This document shows, one piece after another, positions 1 through 5,739 of a DNA stretch of 9,155 nt. The DNA is from Gammaproteobacteria bacterium (GTDB lineage: Bacteria; Pseudomonadota; Gammaproteobacteria; Steroidobacterales; Steroidobacteraceae), in contig RGYP01000056.1 in NCBI GenBank assembly GCA_010031985.1, positions 1 to 9,155 of the forward strand, read 5' to 3'. The first letter of the stretch is position 1; each line of letters opens with the position of its first letter. Under the pieces are notes generated by a model. That model saw only the letters and a program-made list of their open reading frames with translations. It had not been told where the DNA came from and did no database searches. A program made the position numbers and the translations under genes.

Positions 1-73
1 GGTCACGATGTGCCCGGTAGCGACGCTCGATTCGGCGGCCAGGCTTGCTGGCGTCCCGCAAACGCCGAGCAGC
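1..73 (-). repeat. Left arm of a perfect 73-bp inverted repeat
   Basis: The reverse complement of bases 1-73 equals bases 312-384 without mismatch; base 74 breaks the match. The arm begins exactly at the first base of the window, so the repeat may extend beyond it. The inner boundary lies in GCTGCTCGGCGTT, a leucine/glycine-coding stretch that could occur independently in both genes. That makes a microhomology-mediated join (assembly, amplification or biological) easy to imagine. Confidence 0.95.
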
Positions 74-231
74 AGCACCAGCGCCATCCGAATACCGTGC
101 GGCAGATAAACCCAGTTGATGCCGGGCCCAAACTCCGCCCACGCGAAAATCCAGCCGTAAATCGGTACGAACGTGTACCACAGCAGGGCCGAGCCGAGAA
201 CAAAGATCAGAAATCGCTGCGATGTACGCAT
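1..231 (-). CDS. Membrane protein, N-terminal part; reading frame runs into an inverted repeat
   Basis: The frame opens at an ATG (229-231) and stays open for 77 codons to the window edge. Residues 1-53 read like an integral membrane protein: a short charged N-terminus, a hydrophobic stretch from about residue 7 to 30, then a segment containing GINWVYLPHGIRMALVLLLG. That pattern of Asn-Trp, Leu-Pro and a following hydrophobic helix resembles small proteobacterial inner-membrane proteins, but I cannot name the family. Residues 54-77 are identical to residues 9-32 of the propeller protein encoded from 289 on the other strand, because bases 1-73 are an inverted copy of 312-384. The natural C-terminal part of this protein is therefore probably not represented here. 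Upstream of the ATG only a purine-rich AGATAAAAAG is seen, not a strong ribosome binding site. The start is plausible but not certain. Confidence 0.55.
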   Translation of the reverse strand, partial: MRTSQRFLIFVLGSALLWYTFVPIYGWIFAWAEFGPGINWVYLPHGIRMALVLLLGVCGTPASLAAESSVATGHIVT

Positions 232-288
232 CTTTTTATCTTATTCTTTTATCTTGTTCTTGGGGAAGCAAAAAAAGGAGCTCAAAAC
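232..288. promoter_or_regulatory. AT-rich divergent promoter region with propeller-gene ribosome binding site
   Basis: This 57-bp gap separates two divergent start codons. Its left half is a pyrimidine-rich tract in which a roughly 13-base unit of the type TCTTTTTATCTTA occurs twice (231-243 and 244-256, imperfect). Its right half is purine-rich and holds AAGGAG at 275-280, eight bases before the ATG at 289, a good ribosome binding site. The base composition is far more AT-rich than the rest of the window, as expected for a promoter, but I cannot fix clear -35 and -10 hexamers. Confidence 0.5.
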
Positions 289-1584
289 ATGCTGCGTCGG
301 GTCTTGATCGCGCTGCTCGGCGTTTGCGGGACGCCAGCAAGCCTGGCCGCCGAATCGAGCGTCGCTACCGGGCACATCGTGACCGTCAGCCCTCCCGAGA
401 GCGCGGCACAGAGCCCCGACGTCGCGATCGGACCAGACGGCTCGATCAACGTCGTGTGGCTCGGTGAGAACACCGCGGTACCCAACGCCGCGCAAATCGC
501 AGCGCGCGGCCACTCGCACGACTCCAAAACCAATCTCTACTTCGCTCGCTCGGTCGACGACGGCAAAACCTTCTCGGCGCCACTACGCATCAATCTAACG
601 GACGGCGACGTCTGGGGTTTTTCGATCAGCAAACCACGGATCGCTGCAGGCCCCGACGGCCGGATCCACATCTTGTTTCCGGGCAACGTCCACAACCCGA
701 CGACTGGCAACACCGAAACTGTTGCGCTTTACACGCGGTCGGACTCCAACGCGCAAAAATTCGAGGAGCCACGACGCCTGAACGTCGATGCGCTCACCGA
801 CAACATCGCCAAAGATGACGGTGGGGCATTCGCCACGATTACCGTCGACTCGACCAACACCGTGTACGCCGCGTGGGTCGACACCCGCGTCATGTCGAAT
901 GGCGACATGGGGCGACTCGCGATCGCCGTCTCCCGTAACGGCGGCCAAGTCTTCGAGCCCGACAAGATTCTCCTTCCCGATATCGTCTGTCCGTGTTGTC
1001 AGCTCACCTCCGCCGTCGATAGCGAACGGCGATTGCTGCTCGGAATTCGTCTCGTCGAAGACGGGTATCGCGACAGCACGATCATCGCCTTGAACGCCAA
1101 AGATCAACGCCTGGAATGGCGACGTCGCATCGCCGACGCGCGCTGGGAAATCAACGGTTGTCCGCGAAAGCCGACTTCCGTCGCGACACGCGGTAAACAC
1201 TTGTTCGCGGCCTACTACTCGGGCGCCGAGACGCCCGATGGCGCCTACGTCACTCACTCAAGCGATGGCGGACTGACCTGGTCGAAGCCTGCAGCACTTC
1301 ATACAGGCGCGACGCGATCCGACGCTCCGACACTGACTTTCGCGGGCGATGTCGTTCATGCGGTATGGCAGGCCCGTATCGGCGACGGCGGGTTTCGTCT
1401 CTTCACGAGCCACGCCACCCATGGCAGTCCGCAGTTTTCTTTGCCAGAAGCGCTACCCATTCCGGACGGTGGCAGCGCTCGACTGCCCGCCATTGCGGCG
1501 CACCAAGACGGTTCGCTGCAGATCGTCTGGCAACATGACAGCACCATCCGCTCGTTGCGATGGGCCCGCGTCGACTTGCCTTAA
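289..1584 (+). CDS. Secreted seven-repeat beta-propeller protein, sialidase/BNR-like
   Basis: 431 residues. The ATG at 289 is chosen for its AAGGAG site and because it begins a signal peptide (R3-R4, hydrophobic core to about residue 19, cleavage likely after ASLA near 20-21). The mature part shows about seven repeats of a 'DG-x3-VVW' strand pattern, starting near residues 42, 115, 181, 238, 293, 344 and 397. Asp-box motifs (S-x-D-x-G-x-T-F/W) are seen at 88-95 (SVDDGKTF), 324-331 (SSDGGLTW) and, degenerate, 215-222 (SRNGGQVF). The FRIP-type motif and arginine triad of true GH33 sialidases are not evident, so enzymatic sialidase activity is doubtful. A cysteine cluster, C234-P-C-C237, together with C291 (NGCP) is the notable feature and could bind metal or form disulfides. 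It likely acts in the periplasm or outside the cell. It converges on the methyltransferase-like gene 17 bp away. Confidence 0.85.
   Translation: MLRRVLIALLGVCGTPASLAAESSVATGHIVTVSPPESAAQSPDVAIGPDGSINVVWLGENTAVPNAAQIAARGHSHDSKTNLYFARSVDDGKTFSAPLRINLTDGDVWGFSISKPRIAAGPDGRIHILFPGNVHNPTTGNTETVALYTRSDSNAQKFEEPRRLNVDALTDNIAKDDGGAFATITVDSTNTVYAAWVDTRVMSNGDMGRLAIAVSRNGGQVFEPDKILLPDIVCPCCQLTSAVDSERRLLLGIRLVEDGYRDSTIIALNAKDQRLEWRRRIADARWEINGCPRKPTSVATRGKHLFAAYYSGAETPDGAYVTHSSDGGLTWSKPAALHTGATRSDAPTLTFAGDVVHAVWQARIGDGGFRLFTSHATHGSPQFSLPEALPIPDGGSARLPAIAAHQDGSLQIVWQHDSTIRSLRWARVDLP
312..384 (+). repeat. Right arm of the 73-bp inverted repeat
   Basis: This is the mate of bases 1-73, separated from it by 238 bp. 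It encodes residues 9-32 of the propeller protein, that is, most of its signal peptide and the first mature residues. Because this copy sits in an intact gene with a good ribosome binding site, it is the likely original and 1-73 the derived copy. Confidence 0.95.
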
Positions 1585-1601
1585 CGACTGGTGGTGGCGG
1601 T

Positions 1602-2480
1602 TTAGTCGGCTGACCTGACGAAACGCAACGTCATTCGATCCGACTCACCGATGGCGTCATACTTGCTGCGGTCAAAAGCAGGATCGGCTGGCTTGCCCGA
1701 GCCATAGGGAACGGTGCTACGAGTCGGTGGCAGCGTCCAGACGCCGAAGGGATGATCTTTGGTGTCCCTTGCGTTGGCGTTGATCTCGGAGCGTCCATCG
1801 AGCTTCAGGCCCACTTTCTGAGCCGCCTCGATGACGAACGCCTCGGTCACGTAGCCATTCGCGGCCTTGGGATCTTGCGGACCCGGATTGCCGCGATGCT
1901 GCTCGATTGCGAGCACGCCTCCTTTCTTGAGGGCGCGAGCCAACAAGCCGAGATTGCGATCAAGCGCACCTTCGTTGCGCATCCAGCCATGGATAGAGCG
2001 CGACACCAAGATGAAGTCATAGCTGCCCTCGGGCAGTGGCGCCGCCGTCGCGCCCCAGTTCACCAACTCGATCTTGCCGTAGAGCTTTTCGTTGGCGTAC
2101 GTGGCGGCGAAGTCGGCACGACCTTTGCGCGCCGCCTCGGAGAGATTCGGGTTACCGAGATCCGCAGCGGTCGCCGCGTAGCGACCGCCGGTACGCGCCG
2201 CGTACGGCGCAAGAATCTGCGTCCACCAACCGGCGCCGGGCTGCACCTCGAGAATGCTGGCACCGGGCTTCAACCCCCAGAACTGCAGACTCTCACCGGG
2301 ACGGCGTGAGGTATCGCGCGATTTGTCGTCGACCGACCGCCACTCACCGGCGATGACGTCCTCGAGTGCCGTATCCTTGAGCACGGCATCGTCGATCGCC
2401 GCCTCGGACACCGCCCCCACCGGCAATAGCGCAACGACGAACAGTGACAGGAAAATCCGCTTGAAGACTTCGGTATTCAT
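1602..2480 (-). CDS. Class I methyltransferase-fold protein with signal peptide (COG4798-like)
   Basis: 292 residues from an ATG at 2480; only a weak GAGA-type site lies upstream. Residues 1-28 look like a signal peptide: K7-R8, a hydrophobic stretch from 9 to 26, then a small-residue cleavage region near SEAA. The rest is a Rossmann methyltransferase fold: motif I ILEVQPGAGWWT at 76-87, a likely motif IV region DFILVSRSIHGW at 155-166, and GGVLAIEQHRGN at 187-198. The closest family I recognise is the 'predicted methyltransferase' group COG4798, whose members often carry such leader sequences. Substrate is unknown. Export is puzzling because S-adenosylmethionine is a cytoplasmic cofactor. 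Motif I has Q80 and P81 where classical enzymes usually have G-x-G spacing with an acidic residue, so cofactor binding is not assured. It is transcribed divergently from the NADH dehydrogenase gene. Confidence 0.85.
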   Translation of the reverse strand: MNTEVFKRIFLSLFVVALLPVGAVSEAAIDDAVLKDTALEDVIAGEWRSVDDKSRDTSRRPGESLQFWGLKPGASILEVQPGAGWWTQILAPYAARTGGRYAATAADLGNPNLSEAARKGRADFAATYANEKLYGKIELVNWGATAAPLPEGSYDFILVSRSIHGWMRNEGALDRNLGLLARALKKGGVLAIEQHRGNPGPQDPKAANGYVTEAFVIEAAQKVGLKLDGRSEINANARDTKDHPFGVWTLPPTRSTVPYGSGKPADPAFDRSKYDAIGESDRMTLRFVRSAD

Positions 2481-2628
2481 TGATCGTCTCGCATCCTCGT
2501 GATCGGCAGTCGTCCGGCAGGGCAGGCAGGCTAGCAGATCAGCATCGTCGAGTCATGGCAGTAGCGTTACACTGCGCGCCCCTCAACTCAGCCCCGCCAC
2601 GATCGGGGCATGGCAACGCGAACTCAGA
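2481..2628. promoter_or_regulatory. Divergent intergenic region with hairpin before ndh
   Basis: These 148 bp separate the divergent methyltransferase-like and NADH dehydrogenase genes and must hold both promoters. A candidate plus-strand -10 is TACACT (2568-2573), with only a poor -35 (TCGTCG) 17 bp upstream. Flanking it is a small dyad GCAGT/ACTGC (2558-2562 and 2571-2575). A GC-rich hairpin, GCCCCG (2591-2596) paired with CGGGGC (2604-2609) around a 7-base loop, lies 19 bases before the ndh start and would be in its leader. No strong Shine-Dalgarno sequence precedes the ndh ATG. Confidence 0.35.
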
Positions 2629-3951
2629 ATGATCGATTTACCTCGCAAACCTCGTATCGTCGTCGTCGGCGGCGGCGCCGGGGGACTGGAGCTCGTGACT
2701 CGGCTCGGCAACAAACTCGGCCGCAAGGGACGCGCTGACATCACCCTGATCGAACGTGGAAGAACGCACTTCTGGAAGCCGCACCTGCACGAACTCGCGG
2801 CTGGCACGGTGGATCTCGACGTCCACGAACTCGACTACCTCGCACAGTCTCACTGGCACGGCTTTCGATATCTATTCGGTGAAATGGTGGGGCTTGATCG
2901 CGCCAATCGGCAGGTGCTCGTGGGCCCCATGTTCGACGAGCATGGCGAAGAAATCGTCCCGGCGCGCAAAATCGGATACGACATCTTGGTGCTTGCCGTC
3001 GGCAGCCGTATCAACGATTTCGGCACGCCGGGCGTGCTGCAGCACGCCATCGCCCTCGACAGCACTCAGCAAGCCGACCGCTTTCATCGTCGGCTGATTA
3101 ACGCCTTTTTGCGAGCGCACGCGCAAACGCAACCGCTGCGACCCGAGCAACTCAACGTCGCCATCGTCGGCGCCGGCGCGACCGGCGTCGAACTTGCGGC
3201 AGAACTACACAACTCGACCCGCGAGCTCGTGTCGTTCAGTCTCGACAACATCGATCCGGACAAGCACATCCGCCTGCACTTGATCGAGGCTTCGCCGCGC
3301 ATTCTGCCCGCCTTGCCCGAGCGCATCTCCACCGCAGCGCATCGCATGCTGGAAAAACTGGAGGTCGAAATCCACGTCAATGCACGAGTCGCTGCGGTGT
3401 TACCGAAGGCCGTGCAACTCGCCGATGACACCGTGATCGCCGCCGAGATGGTGGTGTGGGCAGCAGGCGTGAAAGCGCCACCCTTCCTGAGCGAAATGGG
3501 TATCAGCGTGAACTCTCTCAACCAGATCGTGGTCGATGAACATCTGCGCTCGACCGACGACCCGCGAATCTTCGCCCTCGGCGATTGCGCCGCCGCCGCA
3601 TGGCACGGACATGAAGGCCGCACCGTCCCACCGCGCGCGCAGGCGGCACACCAACAGGCGTCGTATCTCGCCAAAACCATTCCCCGTCTGCTGGCAGGAA
3701 AAAGCTCCAGGCCCTGGCGCTATCGCGATTTCGGTTCGCTCGTTTCTTTGGGCGACTACACCACCGTCGGCAACCTGATGGGCAATTTTGCCGGGGGCAG
3801 TATTTGGCTCGAGGGTTTGTTCGCGCGCTGGATGTATCTGTCGCTGTACAAGATGCACGAAGTGGCCTTGCACGGGTACTGGAAGACGGCGCTCACGACC
3901 TTGGGTCGAATGATTACTGCGCAGACCGAACCGCGGGTCAAATTGCACTAG
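2629..3951 (+). CDS. ndh: Type II NADH:quinone oxidoreductase (NDH-2)
   Basis: 440 residues, about the length of E. coli Ndh. NDH-2 is a single-subunit, non-proton-pumping flavoprotein on the inner face of the cytoplasmic membrane that passes electrons from NADH to quinone. Seen in the sequence: N-terminal FAD dinucleotide-binding loop VVVGGGAGGLE (11-21); the second dinucleotide fold, for NADH, VAIVGAGATGVELAAEL (177-193); the second FAD contact RIFALGDCAA (313-322); and a quinone-site type AQAAHQQ (337-343). The C-terminal 50 or so residues contain alternating hydrophobic/basic segments (WLEGLFARWMYLSLYKMH, 393-410) suited to membrane attachment. The ATG at 2629 leaves only eight residues before the first beta strand, as is normal. 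The last 14 bp overlap the end of the convergent HD gene. General family assignment is firm; physiological role is inferred from the family. Confidence 0.93.
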   Translation: MIDLPRKPRIVVVGGGAGGLELVTRLGNKLGRKGRADITLIERGRTHFWKPHLHELAAGTVDLDVHELDYLAQSHWHGFRYLFGEMVGLDRANRQVLVGPMFDEHGEEIVPARKIGYDILVLAVGSRINDFGTPGVLQHAIALDSTQQADRFHRRLINAFLRAHAQTQPLRPEQLNVAIVGAGATGVELAAELHNSTRELVSFSLDNIDPDKHIRLHLIEASPRILPALPERISTAAHRMLEKLEVEIHVNARVAAVLPKAVQLADDTVIAAEMVVWAAGVKAPPFLSEMGISVNSLNQIVVDEHLRSTDDPRIFALGDCAAAAWHGHEGRTVPPRAQAAHQQASYLAKTIPRLLAGKSSRPWRYRDFGSLVSLGDYTTVGNLMGNFAGGSIWLEGLFARWMYLSLYKMHEVALHGYWKTALTTLGRMITAQTEPRVKLH

Positions 3952-4513
3952 AGTCTATCGAATGATCGCTCGTGGATCGCAAGAAGATCCGTCGCAGTAG
4001 TGGCTCGAAGTAGTCCAACGGACGCGTCGCATAGTCCGGGTCGAACGAGGCCTGATCCCACTCGCAAAAACGTACGCAGGCCGCATACCACGGATGATCT
4101 TTGAGCCGATCGCGCAAAAGACGATCGCCCCCGAGGTGATGCGCGTAGTAGTACGACTGGAAAAGGCCGTGCTTGGCCACGACCCAAGTCACTTCGTCAC
4201 GCACGTACGGGCGAAGTATCGCTGCGGCAATCGCCGCATGGTTGTAGGGTGCGAGATCATCACCGATGTCGTGCATCAGAGCGCCGAGCACCATTTCGTC
4301 GTCTGCACCCGCGGCCTCGGCACGGGTTGCGGTCTGCAAAGAGTGCGCGAGGCGACTGACGGGGTAGCCCTCCAGCGAGGTGTCGAGTCGCCGCAGCCCT
4401 GCCAAAATCCGCGCAGGTAGACCGGCGGCGAAGTCACTCGCGTACTCATTCAATAGTTCGTAGTCGGCACGTGTGCCGTCAGCCATCCGGCGAAAAGACA
4501 CGGTGCGCGTCAT
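3938..4513 (-). CDS. HD-domain protein of the COG4341 type, probable diiron oxygenase
   Basis: 191 residues. The ATG at 4513 is preceded nine bases upstream by GGAGG (4523-4527), which decides the start over a much longer open frame. The protein shows the HD fold: H57 in SLQTATRA context, H81-D82 in LMHDIGDD, H92 in YNHAAIAAAI, H115 in AKHGLFQSYYYAHHLGGD, and D153 in CEWDQASFD. Such proteins are usually annotated as predicted HD phosphohydrolases, but the family includes mixed-valence diiron oxygenases. In myo-inositol oxygenase and PhnZ the metal ligands follow the order H, HD, H, H, D, and all six have counterparts here. I therefore infer an oxygenase; the substrate is unknown. No phosphonate or inositol gene is nearby. 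The 3' end overlaps ndh by 14 bp; the 5' end faces the Sel1 gene across 91 bp. Confidence 0.8.
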   Translation of the reverse strand: MTRTVSFRRMADGTRADYELLNEYASDFAAGLPARILAGLRRLDTSLEGYPVSRLAHSLQTATRAEAAGADDEMVLGALMHDIGDDLAPYNHAAIAAAILRPYVRDEVTWVVAKHGLFQSYYYAHHLGGDRLLRDRLKDHPWYAACVRFCEWDQASFDPDYATRPLDYFEPLLRRIFLRSTSDHSIDSSAI

Positions 4514-4604
4514 GGGTGTTGCCCTCCCCAGCGAGTTTTTCTGGAGTTCGATCCCGATCGACAATATATTCGCATCACACTTGAGTAGCGCGGATGCTAG
4601 GCCA
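4514..4604. promoter_or_regulatory. Divergent promoter region between HD and Sel1 genes
   Basis: This 91-bp gap holds the HD gene ribosome binding site at its left edge. In its middle is AATATATT (4563-4570), a self-complementary AT block that could serve as a -10 element in either direction. For the plus strand, TATATT (4565-4570) has TGGAGT (4542-4547) at 17-bp spacing, matching the sigma-70 -35 consensus at only three positions. A small dyad CGATC-CC-GATCG (4549-4560) sits directly beside the -10 block and could be an operator. All this is pattern-based inference. Confidence 0.35.
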
Positions 4605-5135
4605 ATGAACCCCTCCCCGCCATACCGTACGAGTTCAAGACGTCTCAAAGCAAGGCACCTCGGATTGGGGGCGATGGCCGCGTGGCTTTTGGCCGCGTCC
4701 CATGCAGGGGCGTCACCGCAAAATACGACCGAGTGGGGCGATCCGAACGCGATCGCTCGCCTCCCTGCCACCGAACGCTCAGAGGACATCGCCGCCGCAG
4801 AGCTCGTCGAGACCCGACTACGCGCGAGAGCGCTGGGGATCAAACATTACACCGGAAACGGCGTGGTCAAAGACAAGGTCGAGGCGCTCGCATGGTTCCG
4901 CAAAGCCGCTGATCGAGGAGATCCGGTATCCCAATTCATCATGGGCGCCCTGCACGCGGACGGCGACGGGGTCGCCGAGAACAAAGTTCTCGCCCATATG
5001 TGGTGGAGTTTGGCAGCAGCGCAAGGCAATGAAGAAGCGAAGGGAAGATTGACCGCCCTCGAACAAATCATGACGCCCGAGCAACTCACCGAAGCCAAGC
5101 AGCGGATGGCGGCCTGGCGTCCAAAGAAAAGATAA
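4605..5135 (+). CDS. Secreted Sel1-like (TPR-type) repeat protein
   Basis: 176 residues from the ATG at 4605. An internal ATG at 4674 in the same frame is an alternative start; neither has a strong ribosome binding site. The N-terminus is basic (RRLKAR, 12-17), then hydrophobic (GLGAMAAWLLAASHAGA, 20-36), fitting a signal peptide cleaved near SHAGA. Two Sel1 repeats follow: about 74-106 (ALGIKHYTGNGVVKDKVEAL and onward to AADRGD) and 107-142 (FIMGALHADGDGVAENKVLA, then WWSLAAAQGN). The tail MTPEQLTEAKQRM (156-168) is typical of proteins ending in such repeats. Sel1 repeats are alpha-solenoids that mediate protein-protein contacts; the partner is unknown. The stop codon lies one codon before the phosphatase start in the same frame, so the two genes are very likely cotranscribed. 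Confidence 0.85.
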   Translation: MNPSPPYRTSSRRLKARHLGLGAMAAWLLAASHAGASPQNTTEWGDPNAIARLPATERSEDIAAAELVETRLRARALGIKHYTGNGVVKDKVEALAWFRKAADRGDPVSQFIMGALHADGDGVAENKVLAHMWWSLAAAQGNEEAKGRLTALEQIMTPEQLTEAKQRMAAWRPKKR

Positions 5136-5138
5136 GTC

Positions 5139-5627
5139 TTGCGATCCGACACGACCTCTTTTCGTATCCTGTTCGTCTGCATGGGCAACATCTGTCGCTC
5201 GCCCTCGGCCGAGGCGGTGCTGCGCGAGCTGGGAAGAAGGGAATTTCCGCAGTTGCAACTAACAATCGATTCGGCGGGTACCCACGGCTATCACGTCGGC
5301 GACCCGCCTGATCCGCGCTCGATCGCGGCCGGGCGGGCGCGTGGCTATGACCTCACGACGCTACGAGCCCGGCAGGTCGAGCGCGCGGACTTCGCGCGCT
5401 TCGATTGGTTGCTGGCGATGGACGCCGCGAACCTCGCGCGGCTACGGCAACTCGCGCCCGAGGGTGCGGCCGAGCGAGCAAGACTCTTTCTGGAGTTTGC
5501 CGGCGAGAGCACACGCAACGAGGTTCCGGACCCTTACTACGGCGTGGCCGCGGACTTCGAACTCGTGCTTGACCTGCTCGAGCACGCCTCGCGACGCCTG
5601 CTGCGACAACTCGCCCCATCCACCTGA
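5139..5627 (+). CDS. Low-molecular-weight protein tyrosine phosphatase
   Basis: 162 residues. It hydrolyses phosphotyrosine in proteins through a cysteinyl-phosphate intermediate in the cytoplasm. The signature P-loop C14-MGNIC-R20-S21 (C-x5-R-S) follows the first beta strand RILFV. The general-acid loop D131-PYY is present near the C-terminus, and the total length is normal for the family. There is no in-frame ATG before the P-loop. The stop of the Sel1 gene (TAA, 5133-5135) is in the same frame, so TTG at 5139 is the only reasonable start. Only a weak purine run (AAAGAAAAGATAAG) precedes it, which suggests translation coupled to termination of the upstream gene. Bacterial relatives often act on tyrosine kinases controlling capsule or exopolysaccharide export, but no such kinase is visible here. 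Confidence 0.92.
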   Translation: MRSDTTSFRILFVCMGNICRSPSAEAVLRELGRREFPQLQLTIDSAGTHGYHVGDPPDPRSIAAGRARGYDLTTLRARQVERADFARFDWLLAMDAANLARLRQLAPEGAAERARLFLEFAGESTRNEVPDPYYGVAADFELVLDLLEHASRRLLRQLAPST

Positions 5628-5681
5628 ACACCGCTGCGGATCATCACCAATCCGTCGAGGCCATCCGAACCAGGGCATTCG

Positions 5682-5714
5682 GGAGCGGCCAGACTGTCCG
5701 AGCCTGACCGCTCC
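5682..5714. terminator. Imperfect hairpin between convergent genes, candidate terminator
   Basis: GGAGCGG (682-688 of the 5000s) pairs with CCGCTCC (5708-5714). The stem continues inward with CAG/CTG (5690-5692 with 5704-5706) and CT/AG (5694-5695 with 5701-5702), interrupted by two mismatches, around a 5-base loop. It lies in the 106-bp gap between the phosphatase and the duplicated-domain gene. No T-run follows on either strand, so it is not a classical intrinsic terminator. It may still stop transcription or stabilise 3' ends. Confidence 0.35.
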
Positions 5715-5723
5715 ACGAGTTAC

Positions 5724-5739
5724 TGGTGATCGATCACCA
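5724..5739. repeat. 16-bp perfect palindrome at a gene end
   Basis: TGGTGATCGATCACCA reads identically on both strands. It covers the final tryptophan codon and the stop codon of the minus-strand gene ending at 5734. As RNA it could form a 6-bp stem with a TCGA loop. It could be a protein-binding site, a short terminator stem or chance. Confidence 0.6.

Noticed and set aside
10..288. Upstream extension of the propeller reading frame to base 10
   Set aside because: The extension is only open because of the inverted repeat and lacks a ribosome binding site. The ATG at 289 has a strong site and begins a signal peptide.
595..1257. 220-codon open frame on the minus strand inside the propeller gene
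   Set aside because: Antisense shadow of a GC-rich gene with no recognisable domain or start signal.
289..1584. Active GH33 sialidase
   Set aside because: Asp boxes are present but the FRIP-type motif and catalytic residues are not evident; Asp boxes alone occur in many non-sialidase propellers.
1585..1601. Terminator between the propeller and methyltransferase-like genes
   Set aside because: Only a 5-bp CGACT/AGTCG pairing with a long loop can be drawn and no T-run follows.
4514..4843. N-terminal extension of the HD protein to base 4843
   Set aside because: It would overlap the signal-peptide part of the Sel1 gene on the other strand, and the GGAGG site clearly points to the ATG at 4513.
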